From: an uncultured Bacteroidales bacterium
GTDB lineage: Bacteria > Bacteroidota > Bacteroidia > Bacteroidales > Bacteroidaceae
DNA length: 33,309 nucleotides
Direction: 5' to 3'
Assembly: GCA_902802265.1 (NCBI GenBank)
Contig: CADCLN010000044.1
Coordinates: 1-33,309 of the forward strand
Shown here: in pieces, positions 16,270 to 25,853 of the stretch
Layout of the letters: each line of letters starts with the position of its first letter
How positions within the stretch are numbered: position 1 is the first letter of the stretch
Program-made: the position numbers and the translations under genes
Notes under the pieces: generated by a model
Databases searched by the model: none
What the model was told of the DNA's origin: nothing
The model's input: the letters and a program-made list of their open reading frames with translations, nothing else

Positions 16270-17466
16270 ATGAAAAGAATGATTCTTTCAGTTTTCGTGA
16301 TGTGCACATGGCTTAGTACCGCTATCCGTGCACAGGTGATTAACGGTGACTTGAACCACAACGACGTGCTCGATGTGGGCGATGTGACCATGGTCATCGA
16401 CGGCTACCTTACAGGTGAGACCGAGACCATTCAGACAGGCGGCGCGCCTTACGATGTTGACAACAGCCTCGTTGTGGGTACATGGTACAAGTCAACGACA
16501 GAAAGCATTACGTTCAATGCGGACGGCACGACCGACTATGGCAATGGCTACACCTACGAATTTCTGCCCACGCAGGGTTACGTTTTGTTCTACGATGCAG
16601 CAGGCACTCCTGTTGAAGCCCTTTATGTAGTGAAGGCAACCGTGCGTTACACATCCACTCAGCCTGTCAGCATCATCCTGTCTCAGACATCCCTTGATCT
16701 GAAACCCGATGAATTTGTCCGTCTGACCGCCACGGTTGAACCATCCAGCGCAGGTGCGGTTACTTGGAGTAGCAGTGACGAGCGTGTAGCTACCGTAGTA
16801 AGTGGTTTTGTCACAGGCGTTGCCGAAGGTACAGCCATCATTACCGCAAGTGTAGCTGGAAGCACAGCCACTTGTACCGTTACTGTGACAGAACACGAAG
16901 CCGTTGATTTGGGTCTCTCTGTGAAATGGGCAACCATGAATGTCGGTGCCAATGCTCCCGAAGAATATGGCGATTACTTTGCATTGGGAGAAACTGAGCC
17001 AAAGGACAACTACAGCTGGGAAACCTACAAATGGTGCAACGGCTCATCTTCAACCATGACCAAATACTGCACCAGTTCCTCCTACGGCACAGTTGACAAC
17101 AAGACGGTGCTTGATTTGGAGGACGATGCAGCTCGTGCCAACTGGGGCGGCACATGGCGTATGCCGACCTACGATGAATATAAAGAACTTGTAGATAAGT
17201 GCACCACAACATGGACCTCGTTGAATGGTGTGCAAGGTTGCAAGGTGACAGGTCCGAGTGGAAACAGCATTTTCTTGCCCGCTGCCGGGTATCGCGACGA
17301 CAGTTCGCTCAGCGGTGCGGGCAGCAATGGCAACTATTGGTCGAGTTCGCTCAACACAGGTAATCCGCTCTACGTGTGGTACTTGGACTTTTATTCGAGC
17401 GGTTTCTACGTGTACAACTACTACTACCGTTACTACGGGCAAAGTGTTCGTGCTGTCTGCCAGTAG
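16270..17466 (+). CDS. Secreted dockerin-like/Big2/FISUMP (DUF1566-like) protein, copy 1
   Basis: A 398-residue exported protein. Residues 1-21 are a signal peptide (cleavage after IRA). Residues about 23-50 (INGDLNHNDVLDVGDVTMVI) form one dockerin-like calcium loop with D-x-N-x-N-D spacing. Residues about 58-120 look like a small beta-rich, lipocalin-like segment (VVGTWYKSTTESITFNADG). Residues about 128-203 are a Big2 Ig-like domain (WSSSDERVATVVSGFVTGVA). Residues about 206-398 are a FISUMP/DUF1566-like domain of C-type-lectin fold (VDLGLSVKWATMNVGA, WRMPTYDEYKEL, SIFLPAAGY, YWSSSL, SVRAVCQ). The function is unknown; binding of glycans or proteins outside the cell is an inference. It lacks 14 residues (SECLIVLPAGSKTP) found in copy 2 before the Big2 domain. 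Its leader is shared with copy 2; no clear -7 box is seen in the 114 bp before it. Confidence 0.85.
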   Translation: MKRMILSVFVMCTWLSTAIRAQVINGDLNHNDVLDVGDVTMVIDGYLTGETETIQTGGAPYDVDNSLVVGTWYKSTTESITFNADGTTDYGNGYTYEFLPTQGYVLFYDAAGTPVEALYVVKATVRYTSTQPVSIILSQTSLDLKPDEFVRLTATVEPSSAGAVTWSSSDERVATVVSGFVTGVAEGTAIITASVAGSTATCTVTVTEHEAVDLGLSVKWATMNVGANAPEEYGDYFALGETEPKDNYSWETYKWCNGSSSTMTKYCTSSSYGTVDNKTVLDLEDDAARANWGGTWRMPTYDEYKELVDKCTTTWTSLNGVQGCKVTGPSGNSIFLPAAGYRDDSSLSGAGSNGNYWSSSLNTGNPLYVWYLDFYSSGFYVYNYYYRYYGQSVRAVCQ

Positions 17467-17513
17467 TCTCAGAATTTCAAATGCATCCTTTCCCCCACGG
17501 GCAACACGCAATA

Positions 17514-17590
17514 GTTTTTCGCCTATAAGGAGGTGTGCGGCGGCCCTCCCCGAAAAGGGGCCGCTGTGCGCCTCCTTATAGGCGAAAAAC
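17514..17590 (+). terminator. 77-nt hairpin after copy 1
   Basis: Perfect 20-bp outer arms GTTTTTCGCCTATAAGGAGG (17514-17533) and its complement (17571-17590), and an inner GC-rich stem closing on CCCC-GAAAA-GGGG. No U-run follows, so it may terminate transcription, protect the 3' end, or be a mobile repeat. It is almost the same as 19375-19449. Confidence 0.75.
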
Positions 17591-17626
17591 TTCAACCGTA
17601 CAGGTCGAATTATTTTGTATTTTGAG

Positions 17627-17666
17627 GTGAACCCCAGAAGTATTTTGTCTAACTTCTGGGGTTCAC
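17627..17666 (+). terminator. Perfect 15-bp hairpin between the tandem copies
   Basis: Arms GTGAACCCCAGAAGT (17627-17641) and ACTTCTGGGGTTCAC (17652-17666) with a 10-nt loop. The following bases are TTCATTTC, a weak T-tract. It lies in the 345 bp between the two duplicated units, just after the shared part ends; it is absent after unit 2. Confidence 0.6.
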
Positions 17667-17732
17667 TTCATTTCAAGTTGACCCAAAAGAAAAAAAATCT
17701 GTCATTTATTTGCACAAGAAAGCAAAAGCCCT

Positions 17733-17740
17733 TATCTTTG
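17733..17740 (+). promoter_or_regulatory. -7 box upstream of copy 2
   Basis: TATCTTTG followed by CAGCG, with a TTTG-like -33 element about 21 bp upstream (near 17708). Transcription from here would give copy 2 a leader of about 280 nt. The leader region 17745-17967 holds no gene I recognise. Confidence 0.55.
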
Positions 17741-18028
17741 CAGCGTGTTTCGCAAGAGACACGACATTTTATTTGCTCAATCGCTACTCGAATCACCACC
17801 TCGAAAAGCAAAAAGAGTAATAAAATCAAATCCTAATGGAGTATGCACAATAAGTGCAGACTTCTCATATAGGATTTGGGGCTTGTGGTGAGCCTGAGTA
17901 GCGTATGACGAATGTCTGCGCTTTCTTTTTGTCTGAAAGTTAGTGCACTTTTTCGCCCACAACATGATTAAACTAACTTTCGAAGTTACAATTCTCTTTA
18001 TTATTAATCCTTTAAATTTCAAACTCAC

Positions 18029-19327
18029 ATGAAAAGAATGATTCTTTCAGTTTTCGTGATGTGCACATGGCTTAGTACCGCTATCCGTGCACAAGTGATT
18101 AACGGTGACTTGAACCACAACGACGTGCTCGATGTGGGCGATGTCACAATGGTCATTGACGGCTACCTTACAGGTGAGACCGAGACCATTCAGACAGGCG
18201 GCGCGCCTTACGATGTTGACAACAGCCTCGTTGTGGGTACATGGTATGCCTCTGCCAACGAAAAGGTTACGTTCAATGCGGACGGCACAACCGACTATGC
18301 CAATGGCTACACCTACGAATTTCTGCCCACGCAGGGTTACGTTTTGTTCTACGATGCAGCAGGCACTCCTGTTGAAGCCCTTTATGTAGTGAAGGCAACT
18401 GCAGCAGGCACTCCTGTTGAAGCCCTTTATGTAGTGAAGGCAACGTCCGAATGTTTAATTGTCTTGCCTGCTGGCAGCAAAACACCCGTGCGTTACACAA
18501 CCACTCAGCCTGTCAGCATCATCCTGTCTCAGACATCCCTTGATCTGAAACCTGATGAATTTGCCCGTCTGACTGCAACGGTTGAACCATCCAGCGCAGG
18601 TGCGGTATCTTGGAGCAGCAGTGACGAGCGTGTAGCTACCGTAGTAAGTGGTTTTGTCACGGCCGTTGCCGAGGGTACAGCCATCATCACCGCAAGTGTA
18701 GCAGGTAGCACAGCCACTTGTACCGTTACTGTGACCAGTGCCGCTCCTGTTCCAGAACACGAAGCCGTTGATTTGGGTCTCTCCGTGAAATGGGCGACGA
18801 TGAATGTCGGTGCCAATGCTTCCGAAGAGTATGGCGATTACTTTGCCTGGGGAGAAACTGAGCCAAAGGACAACTACGACTGGAGTACCTACACGTTGTG
18901 CAACGGCTCATCTTCAACCATGACCAAATACTGCACCAGGTCATACTCTGGCACTGTTGACAACAAGACCGTTCTTGACTTGGAGGACGATGCAGCCCGT
19001 GCCAACTGGGGCGGCAGCTGGCGTATGCCTACATATGACGAGTTAAACGAACTGAAGACGAAGTGCACATGGAAGTGGACAACCCAGAATGGTGTGAAAG
19101 GTCACAAATTGACAGGTCCGAATGGCAATTCCATTTTCTTGCCCGCTGCTGGGTATCGCAGCGACGGTTCACTCATCGACGCGGGCAGCCGCGGCTACTA
19201 CTGGTCGAGTTCGCTCTACCCGGACGGCGACAGCTTTGCCTGCAGCCTGCACTTCTATTCGGTCGGTCCGAGCTGGTTCGACCACTACCGCGACTACGGT
19301 AAATCTGTGCGTGCTGTCTGCCAGTAG
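18029..19327 (+). CDS. Secreted dockerin-like/Big2/FISUMP (DUF1566-like) protein, copy 2
   Basis: A 432-residue paralogue of the preceding gene with the same layout: signal peptide (1-21), dockerin-like loop (23-50), lipocalin-like segment, Big2 domain (about 160-235) and FISUMP/DUF1566-like domain (about 245-432). It differs in three ways. First, an exact tandem duplication of 15 residues (AAGTPVEALYVVKAT, residues 110-139). Second, 14 residues before the Big2 domain that copy 1 lacks, plus five (SAAPV region) between Big2 and the lectin-like domain. Third, a C-terminal segment that keeps the frame YWSSSL...FYS...YG.SVRAVCQ but has different residues between. The gene has its own promoter at 17733. 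Confidence 0.85.
   Translation: MKRMILSVFVMCTWLSTAIRAQVINGDLNHNDVLDVGDVTMVIDGYLTGETETIQTGGAPYDVDNSLVVGTWYASANEKVTFNADGTTDYANGYTYEFLPTQGYVLFYDAAGTPVEALYVVKATAAGTPVEALYVVKATSECLIVLPAGSKTPVRYTTTQPVSIILSQTSLDLKPDEFARLTATVEPSSAGAVSWSSSDERVATVVSGFVTAVAEGTAIITASVAGSTATCTVTVTSAAPVPEHEAVDLGLSVKWATMNVGANASEEYGDYFAWGETEPKDNYDWSTYTLCNGSSSTMTKYCTRSYSGTVDNKTVLDLEDDAARANWGGSWRMPTYDELNELKTKCTWKWTTQNGVKGHKLTGPNGNSIFLPAAGYRSDGSLIDAGSRGYYWSSSLYPDGDSFACSLHFYSVGPSWFDHYRDYGKSVRAVCQ
18356..18445. repeat. 45-bp in-frame tandem repeat
   Basis: Two copies (18356-18400 and 18401-18445) differing only in the last base. Copy 1 of the gene has this segment once, so the doubling happened after the gene duplication or was lost from copy 1. 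Confidence 0.95.
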
Positions 19328-19374
19328 TTCCGGAATTTGCGTGTATCCTTTCCTCCACGGGCAACACGCAATAG

Positions 19375-19449
19375 TTTTTCGCCTATAAGGAGGTGTGCGG
19401 CGGCCCTCCCCTATAAGGGGCCGCTGTGCGCCTCCTTATAGGCGAAAAA
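19375..19449 (+). terminator. 75-nt hairpin after copy 2
   Basis: Perfect 19-bp outer arms (TTTTTCGCCTATAAGGAGG and complement at 19431-19449) with an inner stem closing on CCCC-TATAA-GGGG. It differs from the hairpin at 17514-17590 mainly in the five loop bases. Confidence 0.75.
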
Positions 19450-19520
19450 TTTCAACCGTACAGGTCGAATTATTTTGTATTTGCGTTTTTCTTGGGTATT
19501 TTTTTCAACACCAAGTTGCA

Positions 19521-19563
19521 TTTTAGACTTAAACGAATGGGAATCATTTGTTTAAGCCTAAAA
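19521..19563. repeat. 19-bp inverted repeat
   Basis: Arms TTTTAGACTTAAACGAATG (19521-19539) and CATTTGTTTAAGCCTAAAA (19545-19563) pair with one mismatch and one wobble around a 5-nt loop. It could be a terminator for either strand. Confidence 0.6.
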
Positions 19564-19606
19564 AAGTTACATAAAAGTTGTATAAAAGTTGCACTAAAGT
19601 TACATC
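19562..19606. repeat. Degenerate 11-bp tandem repeat, 4 copies
   Basis: Units AAAAGTTACAT, AAAAGTTGTAT, AAAAGTTGCACT and AAAGTTACATC follow each other directly. No gene is recognised from 19328 to 20191; this repeat and the next one are its main content. Confidence 0.7.
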
Positions 19607-19757
19607 GATTCAGTCATTTTATGACGCAAATTTGTCAAACTTTAATTCGACGAAGCCAAACTTTAGTGAAAAAAAGGGTGATAAGGTGACGTTGAAGCGA
19701 AGTCAAAACGATGTTGCGGGCACAAAAAACTTTATGGAGAAATGGAGTTGTACTTCA

Positions 19758-19926
19758 GTGGCACTGCATTGCTGCTGCGGTGGGAAAGTTCTCTCGCTGC
19801 GGTGGCAATGCAGTGCTGCTGGGGTGGCAAAGTTCTCCCGCTGCGGTGGCAATGCAGTGCCAGACCAGTAGCAAAGTTCTGCCACGGCAGCGAGAGAACT
19901 TTGCTACGGAGATGGGAGAACTTTGC
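19758..19926. repeat. Cluster of 44-bp direct repeats and inverted copies
   Basis: Two 44-bp units start at 19779 and 19823 and share GGCAATGCAGTGC and AAAGTTCTCnCGCTGCGGTG. An inverted piece GCACTGCATTGC lies at 19760. AAAGTTCTCTCGCTGC (19785-19800) has a perfect complement at 19887-19902, and GTAGCAAAGTTCT (19868-19880) faces its perfect complement at 19895-19907. The region is non-coding. Confidence 0.8.
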
Positions 19927-20141
19927 TTTTCAGATAGATATGATCCTATATTACAAACCTGCAATTCTCCGTTTTGCTGGGGAGCGTGAGGGTTCCCGTG
20001 GTGAACTGAACATGAACGGAACAGTTACAAGCTCCGCAGGGCTTTGGGAAAATCTGTGATATTTGTGTAATCTGTGGTGTAATTTGTGGTTTTCCCAACA
20101 TTTTTCTTCATTTTTTTAACCAACATATTATAAAAAAGTAT

Positions 20142-20149
20142 TACCTTTG
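20142..20149 (+). promoter_or_regulatory. -7 box of the thrS operon
   Basis: TACCTTTG followed by CAGC, 43 bp before the thrS start chosen here. It rules out the longer in-frame start at 20147. Confidence 0.7.
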
Positions 20150-20191
20150 CAGCTGTTTTGCAAACGAAGAAACATTAAGAAACATATATAT

Positions 20192-22135
<1,944 letters not shown>

Positions 22136-22198
22136 CTTTGCACCGCAAAACGAACAAACGCAAAAACGTACAAACTTAACAACGTAACAACGAACCCA

Positions 22199-22894
22199 AT
22201 GAAGGGCGACAACAAAAAACAAAAGCAACTCCGCATCAACGAACAAATTCGCGCACGTGAAGTGAGAATCGTTGGCGACGACATTGAGTCTGCAGTAATA
22301 CCAACCAAAGAGGCGCTCCGTCTTGCAGAAGAAAGAGAGGTTGACCTCGTAGAAATCTCTCCAACAGCCAATCCTCCTGTATGCCGACTGATTGACTACT
22401 CGAAGTATCTTTATCAGCAGAAAAAGAAAGCAAAGGAAATCAAGGCAAAACAGACAAAGGTAGAGGTAAAGGAAATCCGATTCGGACCACAGACTGGCGA
22501 AGCAGACTATGCTTTCAAGCTGAAACACGCGCAGGAATTCCTTACCGACGGCAACAAGGTGAAAGCCTACGTCTTCTTCAAGGGACGTTCCATCGTCTTC
22601 AAAGAACAAGGTGAAGTTCTTTTGCTACGTTTTGCTAACGACCTGGAAGATTTGGCAAAGGTTGAAAGCATGCCCAACCTGGAAGGCAAGCGAATGTTCC
22701 TCACACTGGCACCCAAAAAGGCTGGACAACCCAAGAAGAGCCAACAGAAGCGAGACAACGAGGCTGCCGAAGCACAGGCAAAAGCACAGGCTGAATCCGC
22801 CAAACAGGCAGAAGGCCCCAACCCCAACAGCCCCTTTGCAGGACTGGCCGACAAGTTGGCTGAAGCAGAAAAGACCGAAGACGAACAGTCTTAG
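22199..22894 (+). CDS. infC: Translation initiation factor IF-3
   Basis: A 231-residue IF-3. The N-terminal domain ([16 protein letters not shown]), the lysine-rich linker ([16 protein letters not shown]) and the C-terminal domain ([25 protein letters not shown]) are all present. A tail of about 55 residues, rich in Ala, Lys, Gln and Glu, goes beyond the usual length of about 180. Unlike in Escherichia coli, the start codon is a normal ATG (22199), so the rare-start autoregulation is not suggested. IF-3 binds the small ribosomal subunit and checks start-codon selection. Confidence 0.96.
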   Translation: MKGDNKKQKQLRINEQIRAREVRIVGDDIESAVIPTKEALRLAEEREVDLVEISPTANPPVCRLIDYSKYLYQQKKKAKEIKAKQTKVEVKEIRFGPQTGEADYAFKLKHAQEFLTDGNKVKAYVFFKGRSIVFKEQGEVLLLRFANDLEDLAKVESMPNLEGKRMFLTLAPKKAGQPKKSQQKRDNEAAEAQAKAQAESAKQAEGPNPNSPFAGLADKLAEAEKTEDEQS

Positions 22895-23012
22895 TTTTTC
22901 ACTCTGTCAAACCCAATTCGCCCAGAAACTCCATCAAGAAGAAAAAAGTGCGTAACGCCGTGGTATATGCGTTGCCACTCACATTATTAATAATTAAATA
23001 ACAAACAAAAAA

Positions 23013-23210
23013 ATGCCAAAAGTTAAAACAAATGCCGCTGCTAAAAAGCGTTTCAAGCTTACTGGTACAGGCAAGATCAAGCGTCAGCACGCTTATCACA
23101 GCCACATTCTCACAAAGAAGACCAAGAAGCAGAAGAGAAATCTCGACCACAGTGCAATCGTAGTGAAAGCTAACGTAAAGCAGGTTCGCGACCTCCTCTG
23201 TCTCCGCTAA
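23013..23210 (+). CDS. rpmI: Ribosomal protein L35
   Basis: A 65-residue basic protein matching bL35 in length and pattern ([24 protein letters not shown], then [14 protein letters not shown]). It lies 118 bp after infC and 173 bp before rplT. The spacers are longer than usual in an operon but carry no clear -7 box. Confidence 0.96.
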   Translation: MPKVKTNAAAKKRFKLTGTGKIKRQHAYHSHILTKKTKKQKRNLDHSAIVVKANVKQVRDLLCLR

Positions 23211-23317
23211 AAAACATTCGTGAGAAAAACAAAAACATCAGTAACAAAAAATTTAACTTAAAAGTTTAACCGACTGTTAGCTCATCAAGTGTGAGAAGAA
23301 AAGGCTGAACCACAGAA

Positions 23318-23345
23318 GGATTCTTCATTCTTCATTCTTCATTCC
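23318..23345. repeat. ATTCTTC heptamer repeat between rpmI and rplT
   Basis: Three to four heptamers of ATTCTTC type ending in CCTCACTT. This is the complement of the repeat at 9713-9785 and lies in the leader of rplT. Confidence 0.8.
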
Positions 23346-23383
23346 TCACTTCTTTCCGCTAACATTCAAAACAACAAAACATT

Positions 23384-23728
23384 ATGCCAAGATCAGTTAA
23401 CCACGTTGCATCACGTGCACGCCGCAAGAAGATTCTTAAGCGCGTGAAAGGACAGTTCGGTGCTCGCAAGAACGTTTGGACCGTTGCGAAAAACGCCTAT
23501 GAAAAAGGTCTCACCTACGCATACGTAGGCCGCAAACTCAAGAAGCGTCAGTTCCGTTCACTTTGGATTCAGCGCATCAATGCCGCTGCTCGCCTCGAAG
23601 GCACTTCCTATTCAAAACTCATGGGTGCACTCCACAAGGCAGGCATCGAAATCAACCGCAAAACGCTGGCTTATCTTGCTACCAACAACGCTGAAGCCTT
23701 CAAGGCCATCGTTGAAAAGGCAAAGTAA
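23384..23728 (+). CDS. rplT: Ribosomal protein L20
   Basis: A 114-residue bL20 of normal length ([20 protein letters not shown] at the start, then [19 protein letters not shown]). It binds 23S rRNA early in large-subunit assembly. In other bacteria L20 also represses the infC-rpmI-rplT mRNA; whether the 173-nt spacer here takes part is not visible. A strong hairpin terminator follows. Confidence 0.97.
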   Translation: MPRSVNHVASRARRKKILKRVKGQFGARKNVWTVAKNAYEKGLTYAYVGRKLKKRQFRSLWIQRINAAARLEGTSYSKLMGALHKAGIEINRKTLAYLATNNAEAFKAIVEKAK

Positions 23729-23745
23729 ACATTCTACATCAAATA

Positions 23746-23792
23746 GAAAAAAGCACTACACGAAAAGGTTTTCCTTCGTGTAGTGTTTCTTT
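23746..23792. terminator. Bidirectional terminator between rplT and the facing secreted-protein gene
   Basis: Arms CACTACACGAA (23754-23764) and TTCGTGTAGTG (23775-23785). T-rich runs follow on both strands (TTTCTTTTTTC on plus, GCTTTTTTC on minus), so it can serve rplT and the minus-strand gene. Confidence 0.85.
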
Positions 23793-23864
23793 TTTCATAT
23801 AGAAGCATGCTTTTACTGGTCAGACCCAGACCTGCTTGACCAGGTTAAGTAGGGATTCTTGGGA

Positions 23865-24623
23865 CTACGGGCAGACAGCACGCACAGAGTGCCCGTAGCG
23901 ACGGTCGCTGCTGTAGTCACATTCCGCATTGTCCGAATCGAAGTACAGGTCGTAGGCATCGCTGAAGTAATCTGGGAAAAGTGAACTTGACCAGTAGCTG
24001 CCGCCATTGTCCTCGTCGTAGAGACTATCGCCCCAACGGTAACCAGCGGCAGGCAGGAAGATGGAATTGCCATTCGGACCTGTCACCCTGCGACCCTTCA
24101 CACCATTCTGAGTGGTCCATTTCCAGTTGCACTTTTCCTTGAGCTCCTTCCATTCATCATGGGTTGGCATACGCCAGCTGCCGCCCCAATTCACATGGGC
24201 TGCGTCATCTACAAGGTCAAGGACCGTCTTGTTGTCATTGATGCCATAGTCTGAATCGGTGCAGTATTTGGTCAATTCGTTGTATGAGTCGTTGCACCAT
24301 TTATAGGTTGACAATTCATAATCATCTTTCGGTTTGGTTTCGCCCCAGGCAAAGTAGTCACCATATTCTTCGGGAGCGTTTGCACCCACGTTCATGGTTG
24401 CCCATTTCACGCTGAGACCCAGGTCCACGTATTCGTTGTCCTTGTCACCTTCACCATTAAAATACTCTTTTTCGCCTGTCAAATAACCATTGATAAGCAG
24501 GGTGATGTCATCTACATCCAAATCGCCATTGTGGTTCAGGTCGCCGTTGATGGTTTGAGCCTGGACCGCCCCAGTCAGCACGGTTGCTGCAAGAAGCAGC
24601 AGAAAGGAATAAAATTGTTTCAT
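23865..24623 (-). CDS. Secreted dockerin-like/FISUMP (DUF1566-like) protein, short paralogue
   Basis: A 252-residue exported protein. Residues 1-22 are a signal peptide (TGAVQA cleavage). Residues about 24-50 (INGDLNHNGDLDVDDITLLI) are a dockerin-like calcium loop. The rest (about 65-252) is the same FISUMP/DUF1566-like lectin-fold domain as in the two tandem genes (VDLGLSVKWATMNVGANAPE, GGSWRMPTHDEW, SIFLPAAGYRWG, YWSSSLFPDY, SVRAVCP). It lacks the lipocalin-like segment and the Big2 domain. It stands alone between rplT and fabD with its own promoter and a shared terminator. The C-terminal residues differ from both tandem copies in the same positions in which those differ from each other. 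Confidence 0.87.
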   Translation of the reverse strand: MKQFYSFLLLLAATVLTGAVQAQTINGDLNHNGDLDVDDITLLINGYLTGEKEYFNGEGDKDNEYVDLGLSVKWATMNVGANAPEEYGDYFAWGETKPKDDYELSTYKWCNDSYNELTKYCTDSDYGINDNKTVLDLVDDAAHVNWGGSWRMPTHDEWKELKEKCNWKWTTQNGVKGRRVTGPNGNSIFLPAAGYRWGDSLYDEDNGGSYWSSSLFPDYFSDAYDLYFDSDNAECDYSSDRRYGHSVRAVCP

Positions 24624-24672
24624 TTGTCTGTCTTTTTAATAGTTCAACCATTATGTTAACGGATTCTGGCTG

Positions 24673-24680
24673 CAAAGATA
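24673..24680 (-). promoter_or_regulatory. -7 box of the short secreted paralogue
   Basis: On the minus strand TATCTTTG followed by CAGCC, 50 bp upstream of the start. The spacer 24624-24910 otherwise holds only the fabD promoter and AT-rich DNA. Confidence 0.65.
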
Positions 24681-24857
24681 CAAAGCCCGAACTGAAACTG
24701 CAAACTTATGGGACAGAATTTTATATAAAGAAGCTGCATGGCACAAAAAAGCATAAAGTGTGAAATGTAAGAAGTGGAAAACAATGGTTGCGAACTATAA
24801 AATGAGGATATTTCTAAACTTTTTCGTTTTTCTTTTTTCTTTTTTCATTTTTTTTCG

Positions 24858-24865
24858 TACTTTTG
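24858..24865 (+). promoter_or_regulatory. -7 box of fabD
   Basis: TACTTTTG followed by CAAAAC, 46 bp before the fabD start, after a strongly T-rich stretch. Confidence 0.6.
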
Positions 24866-24910
24866 CAAAACTATCAAGCAATAATCACTAAAAACAAATA
24901 GAACAAAAAG

Positions 24911-25798
24911 ATGAAAGCATTCGTTTTCCCTGGTCAGGGTGCTCAGTTTTCAGGCATGGGCAAAGACCTGTATGAATCAAATCCGGTAGCAAAAGAATTG
25001 TTCGACAAAGCCAACGAAATTCTGGGCTTTGAAATCACCAAGATAATGTTTGAAGGCACAGCCGAGGAACTGAAGCAGACGAAAGTGACTCAGCCTGCGG
25101 TGTTCCTCCACTCCGTCATCAGCGCCATCTGCATGGGTGATGCTTTCCAGCCCGACATGGTTGGCGGACATTCACTGGGCGAGTTCTCTGCGCTCGTTGC
25201 CGCAGGAGCTTTGTCGTTTGAAGACGGCCTGAAGCTGGTTTCCAAGCGTGCTCAGGCTATGCAGAAGGCCTGCGAAGCTGCACCTTCCACTATGGCTGCC
25301 ATCATCGGACTGCCCGACGAAAAGATTGAAGAAATCTGTGCCAGCATCAACAAACCTGGCTATGTGGTAGTTCCTGCCAACTACAACAACCCAGGGCAGC
25401 TGGTCATTTCAGGCAATGTAGAAGCCATCAACGAGGCTTGCGAAGCCATGAAGGCTGCAGGTGCCAAGCGCGCACTCCCCCTCCCTGTCGGCGGCGCATT
25501 CCACTCTCCCCTGATGCAGCCAGCAAAAGATGAACTGCAGGCTGCCATCGAAGCTACAGAATTTTCTGCTCCCAAGTGCCCTGTCTATCAGAATGTAGAT
25601 GCCAAGGCACACACGAACCCAGAGGAAATCAAGCAGAACCTCATTGCACAACTCACAGCTCCTGTAAAATGGACTTACGAGGTACAGGCCATGATTGCTG
25701 CGGGTGCAACGGACTTCACCGAATGTGGTCCTGGCAAAGCCCTGCAAGGCATGATTGCCAAGATTGACCGCAATGTGACTGCACACGGAATAGAATAA
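24911..25798 (+). CDS. fabD: Malonyl-CoA:ACP transacylase
   Basis: A 295-residue cytoplasmic enzyme that moves malonyl from CoA to acyl carrier protein in fatty acid synthesis. The family motifs are in place: FPGQGAQFSGMG at the start, nucleophile Ser88 in GHSLGEFSAL, and catalytic His198 in GGAFHSPLM. The closing TECGPGKALQGM is also typical. The length is usual. It is separated from the GH13 gene by 55 bp containing an imperfect stem without a T-run, so the two may be cotranscribed although their functions are unrelated. Confidence 0.96.
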   Translation: MKAFVFPGQGAQFSGMGKDLYESNPVAKELFDKANEILGFEITKIMFEGTAEELKQTKVTQPAVFLHSVISAICMGDAFQPDMVGGHSLGEFSALVAAGALSFEDGLKLVSKRAQAMQKACEAAPSTMAAIIGLPDEKIEEICASINKPGYVVVPANYNNPGQLVISGNVEAINEACEAMKAAGAKRALPLPVGGAFHSPLMQPAKDELQAAIEATEFSAPKCPVYQNVDAKAHTNPEEIKQNLIAQLTAPVKWTYEVQAMIAAGATDFTECGPGKALQGMIAKIDRNVTAHGIE

Positions 25799-25853
25799 CA
25801 AACGAATAATCTGAGTATTCAGCGCTCAGACTATTATAATCCCCCCAATTACC

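Larger units (their letters stand above)
16209..17622 (+). repeat. Tandem duplication, unit 1
   Basis: Matches 17968-19482 from the leader (TTAAACTAACTTTCGAAGTT) through the gene and the long hairpin to GAATTATTTTGTATTT. Offset is 1759 bp at the left end and 1860 bp at the right, the difference coming mostly from two in-frame insertions in unit 2. Confidence 0.92.
17968..19482 (+). repeat. Tandem duplication, unit 2
   Basis: Second copy of the unit at 16209-17622. The leaders and the first 75 codons are nearly identical; the last 60 codons of the genes differ strongly; the hairpins are again nearly identical. Confidence 0.92.

Noticed and set aside
19758-19926. CRISPR array or att site
   Set aside because: The 44-bp units have no unique spacers of constant length and also occur inverted; no integrase is present.
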